The notes: generated by a model from the sequence alone, not told the origin. A DNA stretch of 64,000 nt from Phytophthora colocasiae (GCA_018806915.1 JAGKQI010000028.1:310001-374000); one strand, 5' to 3'; numbered from the stretch's first letter, positions 40,438 through 52,767 are shown. Numbers and translations: made by a program.

Positions 40438-41902
40438 ATGGACACGCCAATGCACGCCATCAACGAGTCCAGCCTCATGTTAGGCAACGCCACAGGCGAC
40501 GGCCAAGTGCTGGGTCTCCCGCTCAACTGGGTGGAGACTAATCGCGCTCTGAGTCTTCTCATCGCCTTCGCCTGCTGCGTGGTGGCCACTCTATTGAGCG
40601 TCTACAACATCATTCAGCATTGGCGCACTACTCCAGGCCGCAATTGCAGCGGTACATTGTCCGCATCCTGGTGATCGTCCCAGTCTACGCTTTAGGCTCG
40701 TTAATGTCATTGACATTCGTGAATCAGGCGCTGTACTTCGACTCGATCCGCGACTGCTACGAAGCCTTCGTGGTCTACAGTTTCCTGGCTCTAGTACTAA
40801 GTTTCGCAGGTGGAGAGAGTGTCTGCGTCTTGAAGATGCAGAGCGAGCCGGATATCCGCCATCCGTGGCCAATTAACCGCTGCTTTAACCCTTTGGGACG
40901 AGATGGAAGACTCCTGAGACTGTGCAAGCGAGCCACCATCCAGTTTGTCTTTGTGAAACCGGTATTTGCAGCTCTATCCCTGGTGATGCTGGCTTGTGGC
41001 AAATACCATACACTCGCGTACCAGTTGATCCTAGCAGTGGTGTATAATATCTCGTACTCACTGGCGCTCTACGGTCTGTGGATCTTCTACTTGGCTACGA
41101 AACATATTCTGCAGCCATTTAACCCCGTACTCAAGTTCTTCGCGGTGAAAAGTGTTGTCTTCTTGACGTTCTGGCAGAACAGTCTGCTGGATTTTATCCC
41201 GGGGATCACCAATGAACAGACGTTCGCCTGGAAGGATTTTATCCTGTGTGTGGAGATGGTTCTCTTTGCTGTTGTGCACTTGCTGGCGTTTAACTCGAGT
41301 CAATTCAAGAAGAATCTGGATCGACTACCGGACTCGGAAGTGCTGAACAACATGAAGGAAGTGCTGAGTCTCAGGACATTTTAGCAGACGCCTATCACAA
41401 CTTTATGCCGTCCTACCGAGACTACATGCTGCAACGAGGTGGAGAATCCACTGGTAGAGCGCGTAAAGGACGCAACTCATCAGGTTTCGGAGACACTTCG
41501 TCCTCGGAAGGAAGTCCCACGCCCATGGCACACAATAACCCACGGGTGCCACGCTTTGTGATTGATGATGAGGACGACGACATGGAGGAGATTGAACTCG
41601 AGTCAAATGTCAGTACAGCTACGACGTCAGTGGAGTTCCTTGATAGCTCTGATAAGGACAAATTACCAGAGCTTCAGCTACCAGAGAAGAAGGAATCAGA
41701 TGCGGACGTTATCATGGCCAACCCACAAGATGATGATCACGTCAAGACGGAAGAGGTCGCTCTTGAGGAAGGAATTAGTGACCAGCGGACAGAAGCAGCA
41801 GAAGAAGATGAGGAGCCATCCCGTCGACGATCCAACAGCTCCCCTACTGCCGTCAGTGCTCTTGAACGCACACGGCACCAAGAGGACAGTGCTACTCTAT
41901 AG
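40438..41902 (+). CDS. TMEM184/organic solute transporter alpha-like membrane protein, two one-base frameshifts
   Basis: From ATG 40438 (MDTPMHAINESS) a seven-helix-type protein is readable in three overlapping frames. Part 1 has the first membrane segment (ALSLLIAFACCVVATLLSVY). After a one-base loss near 40631 comes the family core SRPQLQRYIVRILVIVPVYA, ALYFDSIRDCYEAFVVYSF, KMQSEPDIRHPWP and QNSLLDFIPGI. After a second one-base loss near 41368 the tail continues (PSYRDYMLQRGGESTGRARK) into an acidic Ser-rich cytoplasmic region ending at 41902. Total about 488 residues. Because everything else is preserved, sequencing or assembly errors are likely; otherwise a young pseudogene. Confidence 0.83.
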
Positions 41903-42122
41903 ACAATGAGTCCTGCTAGCTAGTAATATCCTTATCGTATTGAGATCGTCACGAATACAAGAAAATGTGCGTATGCTTTTACGATAGCGTCATGCTGTGT
42001 TGGACGTCCAATATTTTGGTCGCCGTCAACGAGTACATGTTGAAGACGGACAACAAGGCTTCTGTCTGTATGGTTGTGAGCTTGTGAGCAGAATTTCTTA
42101 GAAGCTTAAAATGCTCCTGCAG

Positions 42123-44651
42123 CTAACCACACAAAACTGCGAATTCAGTATCAATCTCAACTTCCAACTTCATGGATTTGAAACGTGAACGCATTGCATC
42201 GTAATCGGTAAAGCCCCCACTTGGTTCCTTCCTCTTCCTTATGATCTCTTCAGCGGCTTGGTCTTTATGTGCGTTGCTGCCAATGAGCACTGACATGAGA
42301 GCTGTTTTGTTAGCTGAATAGATTGGGACGAAGGGTGAACACGCTGGATGATAAGCCAATGTACCATGAAACCGCTCAGTCTCGTCTCGGGTCACGAAGA
42401 AGCAATCAACCGGCACAACATAGGTCTGAAGGTTTGATGGGGCAACACAATTCATAATCCCTCCCACCAAACGCGTGTCTTTCCCGAGAAATGCGGGACG
42501 GTATTTCCTCAGCTCGCGAAGATACTTTTTTGCGTGGCACGGCTGGAATTTACCAAATTCTCGTTTCCGTTGGTCGACAAAGACGATCAAGTTCCCAGAG
42601 CGAGCGTCCATCAGAGCAAAGAAAATGTCGACGCCTTTTCCATCAACTCCATTCACAATGATGCTGCCACTCGACGTCCAGTTATTCGTTTGCAAACGGT
42701 AGTCTTTATGTGAGACAGCTTTGGGCGTTGACGTACCAAATTGTTCTGCACACTGAAACACTCTTGACGGAGCAAGTTTCACGGAAATCTCACACGTGTC
42801 CTTGTCCATCAGTGCGCCAGGAAGAAGCTCTTTAAGTGTCACAGTAGAGCGCCCAAGCACCAACAATGCATTGATTCTCACCGCATAGAAACAAGCACCA
42901 AATTTCTCCCACGACTGCCACGGTTCAAGGTCGAACAGTTTTGCATCCACCAGCTCCTTCATATCCAGTAAAGCCTTCGCAAACGATATCTCTGCGGTAG
43001 TTTTAAACGGAAACTCGGCGATGAACTGCAACAAGCCATATGGAACTTGAACATCGCAATTTGGGCTAGTTCTGGATGGATTGAGCAGGCAGAGCGCGGA
43101 ATCTCGAAGTTGTGACCACTTCAAGTCCGCATCGAACGGGGTATTTTCCGCAACCTGTTGATTGGATACGGCAAAGGCGGCCAAACGGATGAGCCGACCA
43201 GTTTCTATTGAGTTTGCATAAGATGCCACATAGTTTTTCCAGACTTTCTCGAAACACTTGCTGGTGTTTTCAACGTCTGGCTGCGAGTACTTCTTCAATT
43301 CCAGTAGGTATTCAGCCACCCATCGTGGAACACCTCCGAACGAGAACAAATGGCGATGAATCTGGGTATTTCGCAGGAACATGGCAAATTCTGCGTTGCT
43401 CTCCACACACATGATCACTTCACCCAATGTCAACAGGGTCATCGGAAGCTGCTCGGTCATATAATACGATGTATTGGCAATTGAATCCATTGCAATGATG
43501 CCCAAATCCGTCCCTGCAAACATCGGCAGCACAACCAGACCCGACGGCTGCACGCACAGTAAATCTCCTATAGCGTCCACGAGTTCACGCAGGATTGACG
43601 TATTCGGATTCCTTCGAGAAGCTCCTACTTCTTCAATTCTCTGGTACTCATCGATGCCAAGAAACAGGTACAATCCCTCTTGTCCGTGCACTCTCTGACG
43701 TAACCTGAGCTCGATGACTTTGATGGCCGTGCCCAATGTCAACTCATGTCCATTACAAGGCAGTCGGAACTGAAACCAGTCAGCAAATGAAAATCCGCAA
43801 TTATTGTCGAGGAAAAAGCGATACAAAAGCCGCCATGAGAAAGACGCCTGGATCGACATTGACTGCTCGACGGGGTTCGGACTGAACCCGAAATAGTACG
43901 GAACAATCACGTGGGCGATATGTTCGGGGTCCAGCCCCAATTCTTTCAAGATCATTCCGCCTTCTTCCAGCATACGCGTTTTCCCCAAACCTGAAATTCC
44001 AGAACAAACTGGTATGGGCCGGTGTGTGCGGTCTGATCTTCTGGTGCGACTAGCCTCAATAATTCTGCGGAAGCAACTCGCTGCGGTCTCAATCGCCTTT
44101 TGTCTTCCAACCAATCGAAACTGCAAGCTGTCGGAGTCCAAAATGTGAGGGCTCGGCATAATGTTCTCCTTGTTGGTCATTTCACCTTCCAAGAACACCA
44201 AGAGATCCTCACATGAAGAGATATTCACGGCAGGACCCTTCGGTACAGTCAACCTGTCGCACTCGACATTAACCTCTTTCGGATACACTACCAACACGTG
44301 AATCTGGTCAGTAGATGGCTGTGGCATCTTGCTCGTTTCAAACAGCCAGTGCTTCAACGTCTTTGTGGGCAAAACCTTCTTTTCACTGGTCAAAGACTTT
44401 ATGCTGTCGCTAGTTATTCCCCGGTACAGCTCTAGTGCAGCAGGGTCATCGTCTGGTAGCCATCTTTTGCCGTCCTTCGTTTTCGCCAAGAAGAGCTGCA
44501 GGTTGTTGGCATCCACTCCCTTTAAGCCGTTCTCCTTCTGCTTCTTGATTTCATTCTTCAAGGTGGCCACCGACTCGTTCTCATCGAGTTTGACAGAAAG
44601 CATATCCTCTTGTGCACCAACCAGGGCGCAGAACAGTTCCAGCTCCACCAT
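42123..44651 (-). CDS. Crinkler (CRN) family effector with P-loop NTPase-like domain
   Basis: CRNs are oomycete host-translocated proteins that act mainly in the plant nucleus. The frame is open from 44714, but I place the start at ATG 44649-44651 (MVELELFCALVGAQED), which fits the family; length 842. The N-terminal domain carries the LFLAK motif (NNLQLFLAKTKDGKRWL, residues about 48-64), then a DWL-like region ending HVLVVYP. The C-terminal region has a Walker A-like motif SGISGLGKTR and a Walker B-like LYLFLGIDEYQRI, suggesting an ATPase-type CRN. The ending EVEIDTEFAVLCG is seen only in this copy. No secretion signal is obvious, as in many CRNs. A decayed partial duplicate lies at 47350-48711. 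Confidence 0.85.
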   Translation of the reverse strand: MVELELFCALVGAQEDMLSVKLDENESVATLKNEIKKQKENGLKGVDANNLQLFLAKTKDGKRWLPDDDPAALELYRGITSDSIKSLTSEKKVLPTKTLKHWLFETSKMPQPSTDQIHVLVVYPKEVNVECDRLTVPKGPAVNISSCEDLLVFLEGEMTNKENIMPSPHILDSDSLQFRLVGRQKAIETAASCFRRIIEASRTRRSDRTHRPIPVCSGISGLGKTRMLEEGGMILKELGLDPEHIAHVIVPYYFGFSPNPVEQSMSIQASFSWRLLYRFFLDNNCGFSFADWFQFRLPCNGHELTLGTAIKVIELRLRQRVHGQEGLYLFLGIDEYQRIEEVGASRRNPNTSILRELVDAIGDLLCVQPSGLVVLPMFAGTDLGIIAMDSIANTSYYMTEQLPMTLLTLGEVIMCVESNAEFAMFLRNTQIHRHLFSFGGVPRWVAEYLLELKKYSQPDVENTSKCFEKVWKNYVASYANSIETGRLIRLAAFAVSNQQVAENTPFDADLKWSQLRDSALCLLNPSRTSPNCDVQVPYGLLQFIAEFPFKTTAEISFAKALLDMKELVDAKLFDLEPWQSWEKFGACFYAVRINALLVLGRSTVTLKELLPGALMDKDTCEISVKLAPSRVFQCAEQFGTSTPKAVSHKDYRLQTNNWTSSGSIIVNGVDGKGVDIFFALMDARSGNLIVFVDQRKREFGKFQPCHAKKYLRELRKYRPAFLGKDTRLVGGIMNCVAPSNLQTYVVPVDCFFVTRDETERFHGTLAYHPACSPFVPIYSANKTALMSVLIGSNAHKDQAAEEIIRKRKEPSGGFTDYDAMRSRFKSMKLEVEIDTEFAVLCG

Positions 44652-44879
44652 CTTCCCTCGTAATCCTGGTACACTGTCACTGTCACTGTCAAAGTTGCCG
44701 TGTTCAAAGAACATACAGCAACCTGTGTAACAGACTTTAAGTTTTACAGTCCGATCGACAGCTACTTTCCCTTGAGGTTAGTAAATCTCCATTCCTGCTG
44801 GTCACACAAATGATCGTCAATTGGCCCATCCATCATCCACTGCTTCCGCACAAAATCACGACGTTTGCGTGGTAAACAG

Positions 44880-45971
44880 CCATGATACACTCCCGCGTGG
44901 CAAACCACCGCTCTGGAACTGTATCAACTCTTATGTATCGACTTCTTTCAGGTCGGAAGCGATCATCGCTGGGTTGTCAGTTTGGTCTCCATCGCTGGTC
45001 CTCTCACTGGTTCGACTGTGACGCATCTCTTCGGGCTCAACGACCTTCAAATGGTACCGTATTCACTCGGACACTTCATTGGAGCTGTACTGGGCGTTTG
45101 GTTTAAGTTGCACACAGATTGGCCAATGTTCAGTCAAGTCTTTGACTTTCGGATGCCTCAATGGCAGTGTGTGAGCTCATTTCGAGAGATTTTGTCACCT
45201 TATGGGCGAATCAACAGTTCAACTGACCTGGCGGTCTTCAATATCCTTCCAAGAGAGCGAATGGAGCGTAATGCACGGTTAATCCACATGGACAAGATCT
45301 TCCTCGTGTCCGTGGCAACATCCAGCCATGTAACGATACCTCGGGTTGAAATTGCGCTTGTGGTTTGTGTAGGTGTCTTCACAATTGCTGCTACTATTGG
45401 CGTTTTCAGTAGAAACGCTGCCTTGACGAGCTTGTCGGTGTTGGTCGTGTTACTTTCTCTTCCGGTGCTGCGACGACGTCTTCAAGCTCTGGATTACGCC
45501 TCGATCCCTTCTCTTTACGCTCTTGTGCTGGTCATGAGGCGACACGTTCGCTCTCTCCACATGATCTTCGATGGCTTTGATCGAACTCTGTGGGGTGAAA
45601 ATGATGGTGCTGTGAATCTCCACTCCATGCTACGACCGTGGGCTTCAGCAATCGACAACGACAGTGACACGGAATCGACTGCATCCACATCCTCGTCCTC
45701 TTCGTTGGAAACGCTCCCAGCCACAACGAAAGCGTCTGTGGATTTGCACTTGGAAGATGAGATGCACATCAGCCCAAGAAGGCAGACACAACTGGATCCA
45801 ACGGATAGTGCCAACTTCTCTGAACTCCGACGTGGAATCTGGTACGTTCACCGTGTCGAGAGGAACCACCTGGCTGGGACGCACTTTGACAGCGACTCAC
45901 CAGCACTGTTTCAACGGCTCTTTCGAGTCCTGGCAAGCCAATTTGAGGCGAACCCTACCTTGTCTCCATGA
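44880..45971 (+). pseudogene. Lipase-family pseudogene, tandem copy 1
   Basis: The open part reads VSIAGPLTGSTVTHLFGLND, INSSTDLAVFNILPRERMER, a membrane-type hydrophobic segment (LTSLSVLVVLLSLPVLRR), IFDGFDRTLWGENDGAVN, a Ser-rich stretch, and WYVHRVERNHLAGTHFDSD at the end. In-frame sequence continues upstream of 44982 (LYQLLCIDFFQVGSDHRWVV), but the catalytic-Ser elbow near 44875-44900 is out of frame and altered relative to the GHSFG of the 37-kb locus. The active site is therefore lost even though a 329-codon ORF remains. Confidence 0.78.
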
Positions 45972-46263
45972 CGGAATGCTCAAAAACTTTTCTCTAATTG
46001 ACGTTAGCAGCGGAAGATCAGCGAATATATGTACAAACCCTTTGTCACCTTGCCTTCTCTTCTGTCCCTACAGTCTGAGGGTGTCTCACTCCTGCACTTC
46101 TCGCCCCTCGATCGAGTCGTAAGCATTGTATCAATACACACGCAACCCAATGCTCTTGTCGCCTCGAATTCTCCAACCTTCTTTCTTTCCCTCCTTGTGC
46201 TATTGACTCCCGCTTCCATCCTTTGTTTGTTGTACGACACAGAGCCCAGAAGGCTCCACCTTG

Positions 46264-47349
46264 TTACATGTTATGGTGCCGCACACGGCCGCTTCCTCGT
46301 GCTGGGCTGCGGCCAGGAAGGCCGTCCTGCAGATACGAATCCTCCGTGTACGTGAAGCCCTTGAACGGATCGTTGCCCGTCAGACTGCTACCGTACGCGT
46401 TGGCACCGGGTCGTCGTCCCATAGCCATCGCCATGCCGCGCACGTGGTTGTCCGGACTCACAACAGGCATATCTGTGAACTCGCGGTCGAACTGGGACGT
46501 GTCAAGCGCACCCGAAAACGTTGGACGCCAAGGAGGAGGAAGCTGACCTGTAGCAAGCGCGTCCCACTTGATCTCTGCGAAAAACGGGTGGTTCTTGATC
46601 TCACCGGCGTCAGTAGGGCCCGTTCCCAAGCGCTGCGTCGGATCACGTTCGAGCAGCTTCTTCAGCAGGTCCTTAGCGTTCGGCGACAGATACTTGGGGA
46701 AGCTCAGATCACCCTTGCGGATCTTTTCGAAAAGACGGTCACGGTCGCGGCAGTAGAACGGCGGTAGACCCGTGAGCATTTCATACAGCAATGCGCCAAG
46801 AGACCACCAGTCCACCGCTCGACCGTGGCCGGAGCGGTTTAAAATCTCTGGCGCAAGGTACTCGGGGGTTCCGCAAAATGAATTCGCGCCTGAGAAGTCG
46901 TCTTGAATACCCTCCTTGGAGAGCCCAAAGTCCGTCAACCGGATATGTCCATTCTCGTCGAGCAAAACGTTCTCGGGCTTCAAATCGCGGTAGATGACGT
47001 CCAAGTTGTGAACGTATTCAATCGCCAACGTAATTTCTGCCGCGTAGAAGCGTGCGCGGTGCTCTGGGAATCGCTGCACCTTGCCAAGGTGGAAGAACAG
47101 CTCGCCTCCAGCGCAGTAGTCGAGCACGAAGTACAATTTCTCCGACGTCTGGAAGGCGTAGTTGAGTCCCACAATGAACGGGTGACGAACGTAGCCGAGC
47201 ACGTGTCGTTCCGTACGTGTGTGTTCCACCTGATTGCGTTTGATAATGTTTTCTTTACGTAGCACCTTCATAGCGTAGATAAGCCCAGTGTCACGCTTGC
47301 GCACCAACAGCACTTTGCCGAAGCTGCCCTTGCCAATGACTTTGATCAT
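46264..47349 (-). pseudogene. AGC protein kinase, complete catalytic domain but no N-terminus, fused into CRN copy 2
   Basis: Ser/Thr kinase of the AGC group (PKA/PKB/S6K-like). Glycine loop GKGSFGKVLLV, Lys in YAMKVLRKEN, catalytic loop VIYRDLKPENVLLDENG, DFG in LTDFGLSKEG, activation segment FCGTPEYLAPEIL and C-terminal hydrophobic motif FKGFTYTED are all present. Upstream of the glycine loop homology stops at about 47350, where CRN sequence begins in a different frame. The kinase has therefore lost its regulatory N-terminus and promoter. No introns are visible. It lies tail to tail with lipase copy 1. Confidence 0.88.
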
Positions 47350-48711
47350 CACAAATCTGGGTATTTCGCAGGAACATGGCAAATTCTGCGTTGCTCTCCA
47401 CACACATGATCACTTCACCCAATGTCAACAGGGTCATCGGAAGCTGCTCGGTCATATAATACGATGTATTGGCAATTGAATCCATTGCAATGATGCCCAA
47501 ATCCGTCCCTGCAAACATCGGCAGCACAACCAGACCCGACGGCTGCACGCACAGTAAATCTCCTATAGCGTCCACGAGTTCACGCAGGATTGACGTATTC
47601 GGATTCCTTCGAGAAGCTCCTACTTCTTCAATTCTCTGGTACTCATCGATGCCAAGAAACAGGTACAATCCCTCTTGTCCGTGCACTCTCTGACGTAACT
47701 TAAGCTTGATGACGCTAATGGCCGTACTCAATGTCAACTCATGTCCATTACAAGGCAGTCGGAACTGAAACCAGTCAGCAAATGAAAATCCGCAATTATT
47801 GTCGAGGAAAAAGCGATACAAAAGCCGCCATGAGAAAGACGCCTGGATCGACATTGACTGCTCGACGGGGTTCGGACTGAACCCGAAATAGTACGGAACA
47901 ATCACGTGGGCGATATGTTCGGGGTCCAGCCCCAATTCTTTCAAGATCATTCCGCCTTCTTCCAGCATACGCGTTTTCCCCAAACCTGAAATTCCAGAAC
48001 AAACTGGTATGGGCCGGTGTGTGCGGTCTGATCTTCTGGTGCGACTAGCCTCAATAATTCTGCGGAAGCAACTCGCTGCGGTCTCAATCGCCTTTTGTCT
48101 TCCAACCAATCGAAACTGCAAGCTGTCGGAGTCCAAAATGTGAGGGCTCGGCATAATGTTCTCCTTGTTGGTCATTTCACCTTCCAAGAACACCAAGAGA
48201 TCCTCACATGAAGAGATATTCACGGCAGGACCCTTCGGTACAGATCAACCTGTCGCACTCGACATTAACCTCTTTCCGGATACACTACCAACACGTGAAT
48301 CTGGTCAGTAGATGGCTGTGGCATCTTGCTCGTTTCAAACAGCCAGTGCTTCAACGTCTTTGTGGGCAAAACCTTCTTTTCACTGGTCAAAGACTTTATG
48401 CTGTCGCTAGTTATTCCCCGGTACAGCTCTAGTGCAGCAGGGTCATCGTCTGGTAGCCATCTTTTGCCGTCCTTCGTTTTCGCCAAGAAGAGCTGCAGGT
48501 TGTTGGCATCCACTCCCCTTTAAGCCGTTCTCCTTCTGCTTCTTGATTTCATTCTTCAAGGTGGCCACCGACTCGTTCTCATCGAGTTTGACAGAAAGCA
48601 TATCCTCTTGTGCACCAACCAGGGCGCAGAACAGTTCCAGCTCCACCATCTTCCTCGTAATCCTGGTACACTGTCACTGTCACTGTCAAAGTTGCCGTGT
48701 TCAAAGAACAT
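47350..48711 (-). pseudogene. CRN copy 2, C-terminally truncated with several one-base indels
   Basis: Same sequence as the N-terminal half of the CRN at 42123-44651, up to FAMFLRNTQI, where the kinase begins. Single-base indels relative to copy 1 occur near 48240, 48277, 48518 and 48650, breaking the LFLAK and DWL-like regions into separate frames. The Walker A and Walker B regions (47639-48000) stay open. It cannot make a full CRN. Confidence 0.9.
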
Positions 48712-48876
48712 ACAGCAACCTGTGTAACAGACTTTAAGTTTTACAGTCCGATCGACAGCTACTTTCCCTTGAGGTTAGTAAATCTCCATTCCTGCTGGTC
48801 ACACAAATGATCGTCAATTGGCCCATCCATCATCCACTGCTTCCGCACAAAATCACGACGTTTGCGTGGTAAACAG

Positions 48877-49968
48877 CCATGATACACTCCCGCGTGGCAA
48901 ACCACCGCTCTGGAACTGTATCAACTCTTATGTATCGACTTCTTTCAGGTCGGAAGCGATCATCGCTGGGTTGTCAGTTTGGTCTCCATCGCTGGTCCTC
49001 TCACTGGTTCGACTGTGACGCATCTCTTCGGGCTCAACGACCTTCAAATGGTACCGTATTCACTCGGACACTTCATTGGAGCTGTACTGGGCGTTTGGTT
49101 TAAGTTGCACACAGATTGGCCAATGTTCAGTCAAGTCTTTGACTTTCGGATGCCTCAATGGCAGTGTGTGAGCTCATTTCGAGAGATTTTGTCACCTTAT
49201 GGGCGAATCAACAGTTCAACTGACCTGGCGGTCTTCAATATCCTTCCAAGAGAGCGAATGGAGCGTAATGCACGGTTAATCCACATGGACAAGATCTTCC
49301 TCGTGTCCGTGGCAACATCCAGCCATGTAACGATACCTCGGGTTGAAATTGCGCTTGTGGTTTGTGTAGGTGTCTTCACAATTGCTGCTACTATTGGCGT
49401 TTTCAGTAGAAACGCTGCCTTGACGAGCTTGTCGGTGTTGGTCGTGTTACTTTCTCTTCCGGTGCTGCGACGACGTCTTCAAGCTCTGGATTACGCCTCG
49501 ATCCCTTCTCTTTACGCTCTTGTGCTGGTCATGAGGCGACACGTTCGCTCTCTCCACATGATCTTCGATGGCTTTGATCGAACTCTGTGGGGTGAAAATG
49601 ATGGTGCTGTGAATCTCCACTCCATGCTACGACCGTGGGCTTCAGCAATCGACAACGACAGTGACACGGAATCGACTGCATCCACATCCTCGTCCTCTTC
49701 GTTGGAAACGCTCCCAGCCACAACGAAAGCGTCTGTGGATTTGCACTTGGAAGATGAGATGCACATCAGCCCAAGAAGGCAGACACAACTGGATCCAACG
49801 GATAGTGCCAACTTCTCTGAACTCCGACGTGGAATCTGGTACGTTCACCGTGTCGAGAGGAACCACCTGGCTGGGACGCACTTTGACAGCGACTCACCAG
49901 CACTGTTTCAACGGCTCTTTCGAGTCCTGGCAAGCCATTTTGAGGCGAACCCTACCTTGTCTCCATGA
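48877..49968 (+). pseudogene. Lipase-family pseudogene, tandem copy 2
   Basis: Essentially identical to the copy at 44880-45971. The only visible protein change is Gln to His near the end (LASHFEANP). It has the same defect at the nucleophile elbow, so the duplication happened after that copy had already decayed. Confidence 0.82.
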
Positions 49969-50245
49969 CGGAATGCTCAAAAACTTTTCTCTAATTGACG
50001 TTAGCAGCGGAAGATCAGCGAATATATGTACAAACCCTTTGTCACCTTGCCTTCTCTTCTGTCCCTACAGTCTGAGGGTGTCTCACTCCTGCACTTCTCG
50101 CCCCTCGATCGAGTCGTAAGCATTGTATCAATACACACGCAACCCAATGCTCTTGTCGCCTCGAATTCTCCAACCTTCTTTCTTTCCCTCCTTGTGCTAT
50201 TGACTCCCGCTTCCATCCTTTGTTTGTTGTACGACACCGACCTTG

Positions 50246-50545
50246 TTACATGTTGTGGTGCCGCACGCGGCCGCTTCCTCGTGCAGGGCTGCGGCCCGGA
50301 AGGCCGTCCTGCAGATACAAATCCTCCGTGTACGTGAAGCCCTTGAACGGATCGTTGCCCGTCAGACTGCTACCGTACGCGTTGGCACCGGGTCGTCGTC
50401 CCATAGCCATCGCCATACCGCGCACGTGGTTGTCCGGACTCACAACAGGCATATCTGTGAACTCGCGGTCGAACTGGGACGTGTCAAGCGCACCCGAGAA
50501 CGTAGGGCGCCAAGGAGGAGGCAACTGACCTGTTGCAAGCGCGCC
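50246..50545 (-). pseudogene. AGC kinase C-terminal tail fragment, copy 3
   Basis: Translates to PPPWRPTFSGALDTSQF and the FKGFTYTEDLY tail. It ends at about 50545, where unrelated sequence begins. That flank (50546-50690) is shared, inverted, with 27470-27610, so copies 1 and 3 derive from one rearranged ancestor rather than directly from the 46264-47349 kinase. Confidence 0.85.
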
Positions 50546-51471
50546 CCGCTTTTCACGTTACTGAGGAGACGTTTCTCTTGACCATTCTCTGTGAATACCA
50601 GTGATGACCACAGACTGAGTTCTAGCGCAATCAGTGTTTCCCCCAGACAAGCAGTGCCTGACTCAATCAGCATTGGTTCATTGGTGACTTCGGAACCAGT
50701 GAAACTGGGTACGATGAAACTGTCAGGATTCTTGATAGAGCAGGTTGATAGAGCAGGCTGCCAGATATCACTGGCGGCCGTACATGTTCCCTCTCTTGCT
50801 GCCATCAGCAAGAGAACTTTACTGAAAACTATAGGCAGTGTTGATTGTCTAGAACGCTCACTTTACAATTTGCTAGCTACTGCAAAGCCCTCGTGGTTTT
50901 CGTTTGATTGATCGAATCCGCTAAAAGAACGCTCTCCCTTTCCCATTTCTTTCCTCCTTTCATTTCCGAGACAGGATGGTAGGTCGCGAAAGGAAACGGC
51001 CATCAAAGAACGAGCCGGAAGATCGACAGAGAGGAAAGAAGGCGAAGAAGCGAGTGGCGATGGACCTGTCAGCGGTGGCATCGTATGGGGACCCTCAGGT
51101 ACTACACTACACTGTAGTGTGTATGAAAACCAAGACTCACATGGTCGTATGTTTGGATATGAATGTAGTTGGAGGAAAACATTATTGAAGATCTGGCTGT
51201 CATCCTGGATTGGGATCTTGATGCGTTGCAAGAGTTTGTAGCGAGGGCGATCGTAAATGATGGTGCTCCGAACCCACCGGCGAGACCAGGGTGGCTGAGG
51301 ACATTTCCTCCAACAGCAGCGTCGCTTGCTGATGATATTGTGACGCATCTTGCACAAGTGGCGGGTGGTCGATTCGGGGTTGTTGTGCTTGCCCCGAACA
51401 CTATGACTCAATATGGCAACATCATCGAGCAGATCACTCGACTCGAAGTCGAACCCTTCATGCAAGCCAAT

Positions 51472-52767
51472 TAGGGATGTTTCGTCGACGAAATGCGTTT
51501 CGTCTGCCAAACCATTCCAATCGGTTTAATCTCAATTTAAATGGCCTTCGGTCGACCAAATGACCGCTTGTGTCTCTTTTCAGTAATTTAGACATTTATT
51601 TTCTTAAATTTGGGTTCCCGCGCATTCTTCACTTCAAGTTCACGCTCAAATTTAAACCTGCAACTTGTACCTGTTGCCGGCTGCAAGAGGTTACAAGGTT
51701 GTCTGTAAGCGATATGGTAGTAAGTGGCGCCTCTACTAAAAGCTAACGTTGTTATGCCATGCAGCGCTATGGGTGGAAGGCCACCAGGTGATGTCTGGAG
51801 TAATTTCCAGTATGACACACGGTATTTTGGCTGCTATCAAAAAGAGGTGGAAGTTTTTGCACACCGACACGATGGGAATTGCATTCATGCTTGATCAAAC
51901 CAAGAGCACAACCGATTTTGAGAATGGTGATCGCAAAAATACATTGAGAGAGATCAGCATGGTCGCTAAACGCCTGGGGTACTCTGCAGAAGAGTCCAAG
52001 TACTCACGTCGAGAGGCTGAGAGTTTTATGAATCGTAAACGGGATTGGTCGATCGAGGACCGCGAAGAAGCAGCCATGTCGGAGCCTCTGCAGTGGTGGG
52101 GAACAAATCGTGACGACTACCCGCATCTGTTTGAGATATTTTCACGATGCCAACATCGTCGGCGGCTACAGAACGAAGTTGGAGTATTCACAAGTTTATC
52201 CATTCGGACCGGCGAAACAGGCTTAAAACGGAAAAAGTTCGCAAACTCGTGTTCAAGTACTCCAACTGCGAGGATAACACATCCATTCCGGAAGTTGTAT
52301 TTGATGGGGTGACGTTAATAAGGAAGGAAGGTGGGAACAACAGCGATGATGAAGGAGAACCGTTGGCGATATCGGACGAGAACGATGCTAGTTCGAGCTC
52401 CAGTGATGATGAAGAAGAATCTGATGGGGACCGGGACGGAGAAACTGAGAGCAACGCTGGCTACGTCGATACGAGTTTTGACTATCCCGGCTCGCAAGAA
52501 TGAACGCATTTGAAGGTGATCTATGCGTCTCGAGAGGATAATTTTGCTTTAATTTAATCTATTATGCTTTCAATACGTTCGTTTAGTTACATTGCTGCTG
52601 TGCGAAGCCCTCAATTAGCCGAGCAGGCTCGAATGTGCTTCCCACGAGCACGAAACGCCCTGTGCACGAAAATTGCGATCTCATTGTTTTCAGCCGCATT
52701 CCGAACGCGTTCTATTTATGGTTTGGCATTCCGAATGGCATTCCAATCGCAGCCCAAAACATCCCTA
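51472..52767 (+). mobile_element. hAT-type transposon, internally deleted
   Basis: 1296 bp with short terminal inverted repeats TAGGGATGTTT / AAACATCCCTA and a perfect 8-bp duplication AAGCCAAT (51464-51471 and 52768-52775). The homologous right arm (near 54465-54485) shows the empty site. It contains only the C-terminal part of a transposase. Confidence 0.92.
51749..52503 (+). pseudogene. hAT transposase C-terminal fragment, one frameshift
   Basis: Reads HGILAAIKKRWKFLHTDTMG, then PLQWWGTNRDDYPHLFEIFS. After a frame change near 52145 it gives the hATC dimerisation signature SSAATERSWSIHKFIHSDRR and KVRKLVFKYSN, ending in an acidic tail. The N-terminal zinc finger and most of the catalytic core are missing. 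Confidence 0.85.

Larger units (their letters stand above)
43361..50242. repeat. Tandem duplication: 43361-46260 and 47356-50242
   Basis: About 2.9 kb of near-identical sequence in direct orientation at an offset of about 3995-3997 bp. It covers the CRN N-terminal half, the CRN-lipase spacer and the lipase pseudogene. Differences are a few substitutions, single-base indels (near 48240, 48277, 48518 and 48650) and a deletion of about 15 bp near 50236. The two units are separated by the 5'-truncated kinase (46264-47349), and unit 2 begins in the middle of the CRN gene. Confidence 0.95.

Noticed and set aside
44649..44714. Upstream start of the CRN ORF at 44714
   Set aside because: The extra 21 residues are acidic and unlike CRN N-termini; the ATG at 44649-44651 gives the expected MVxLxLFCALVG start.
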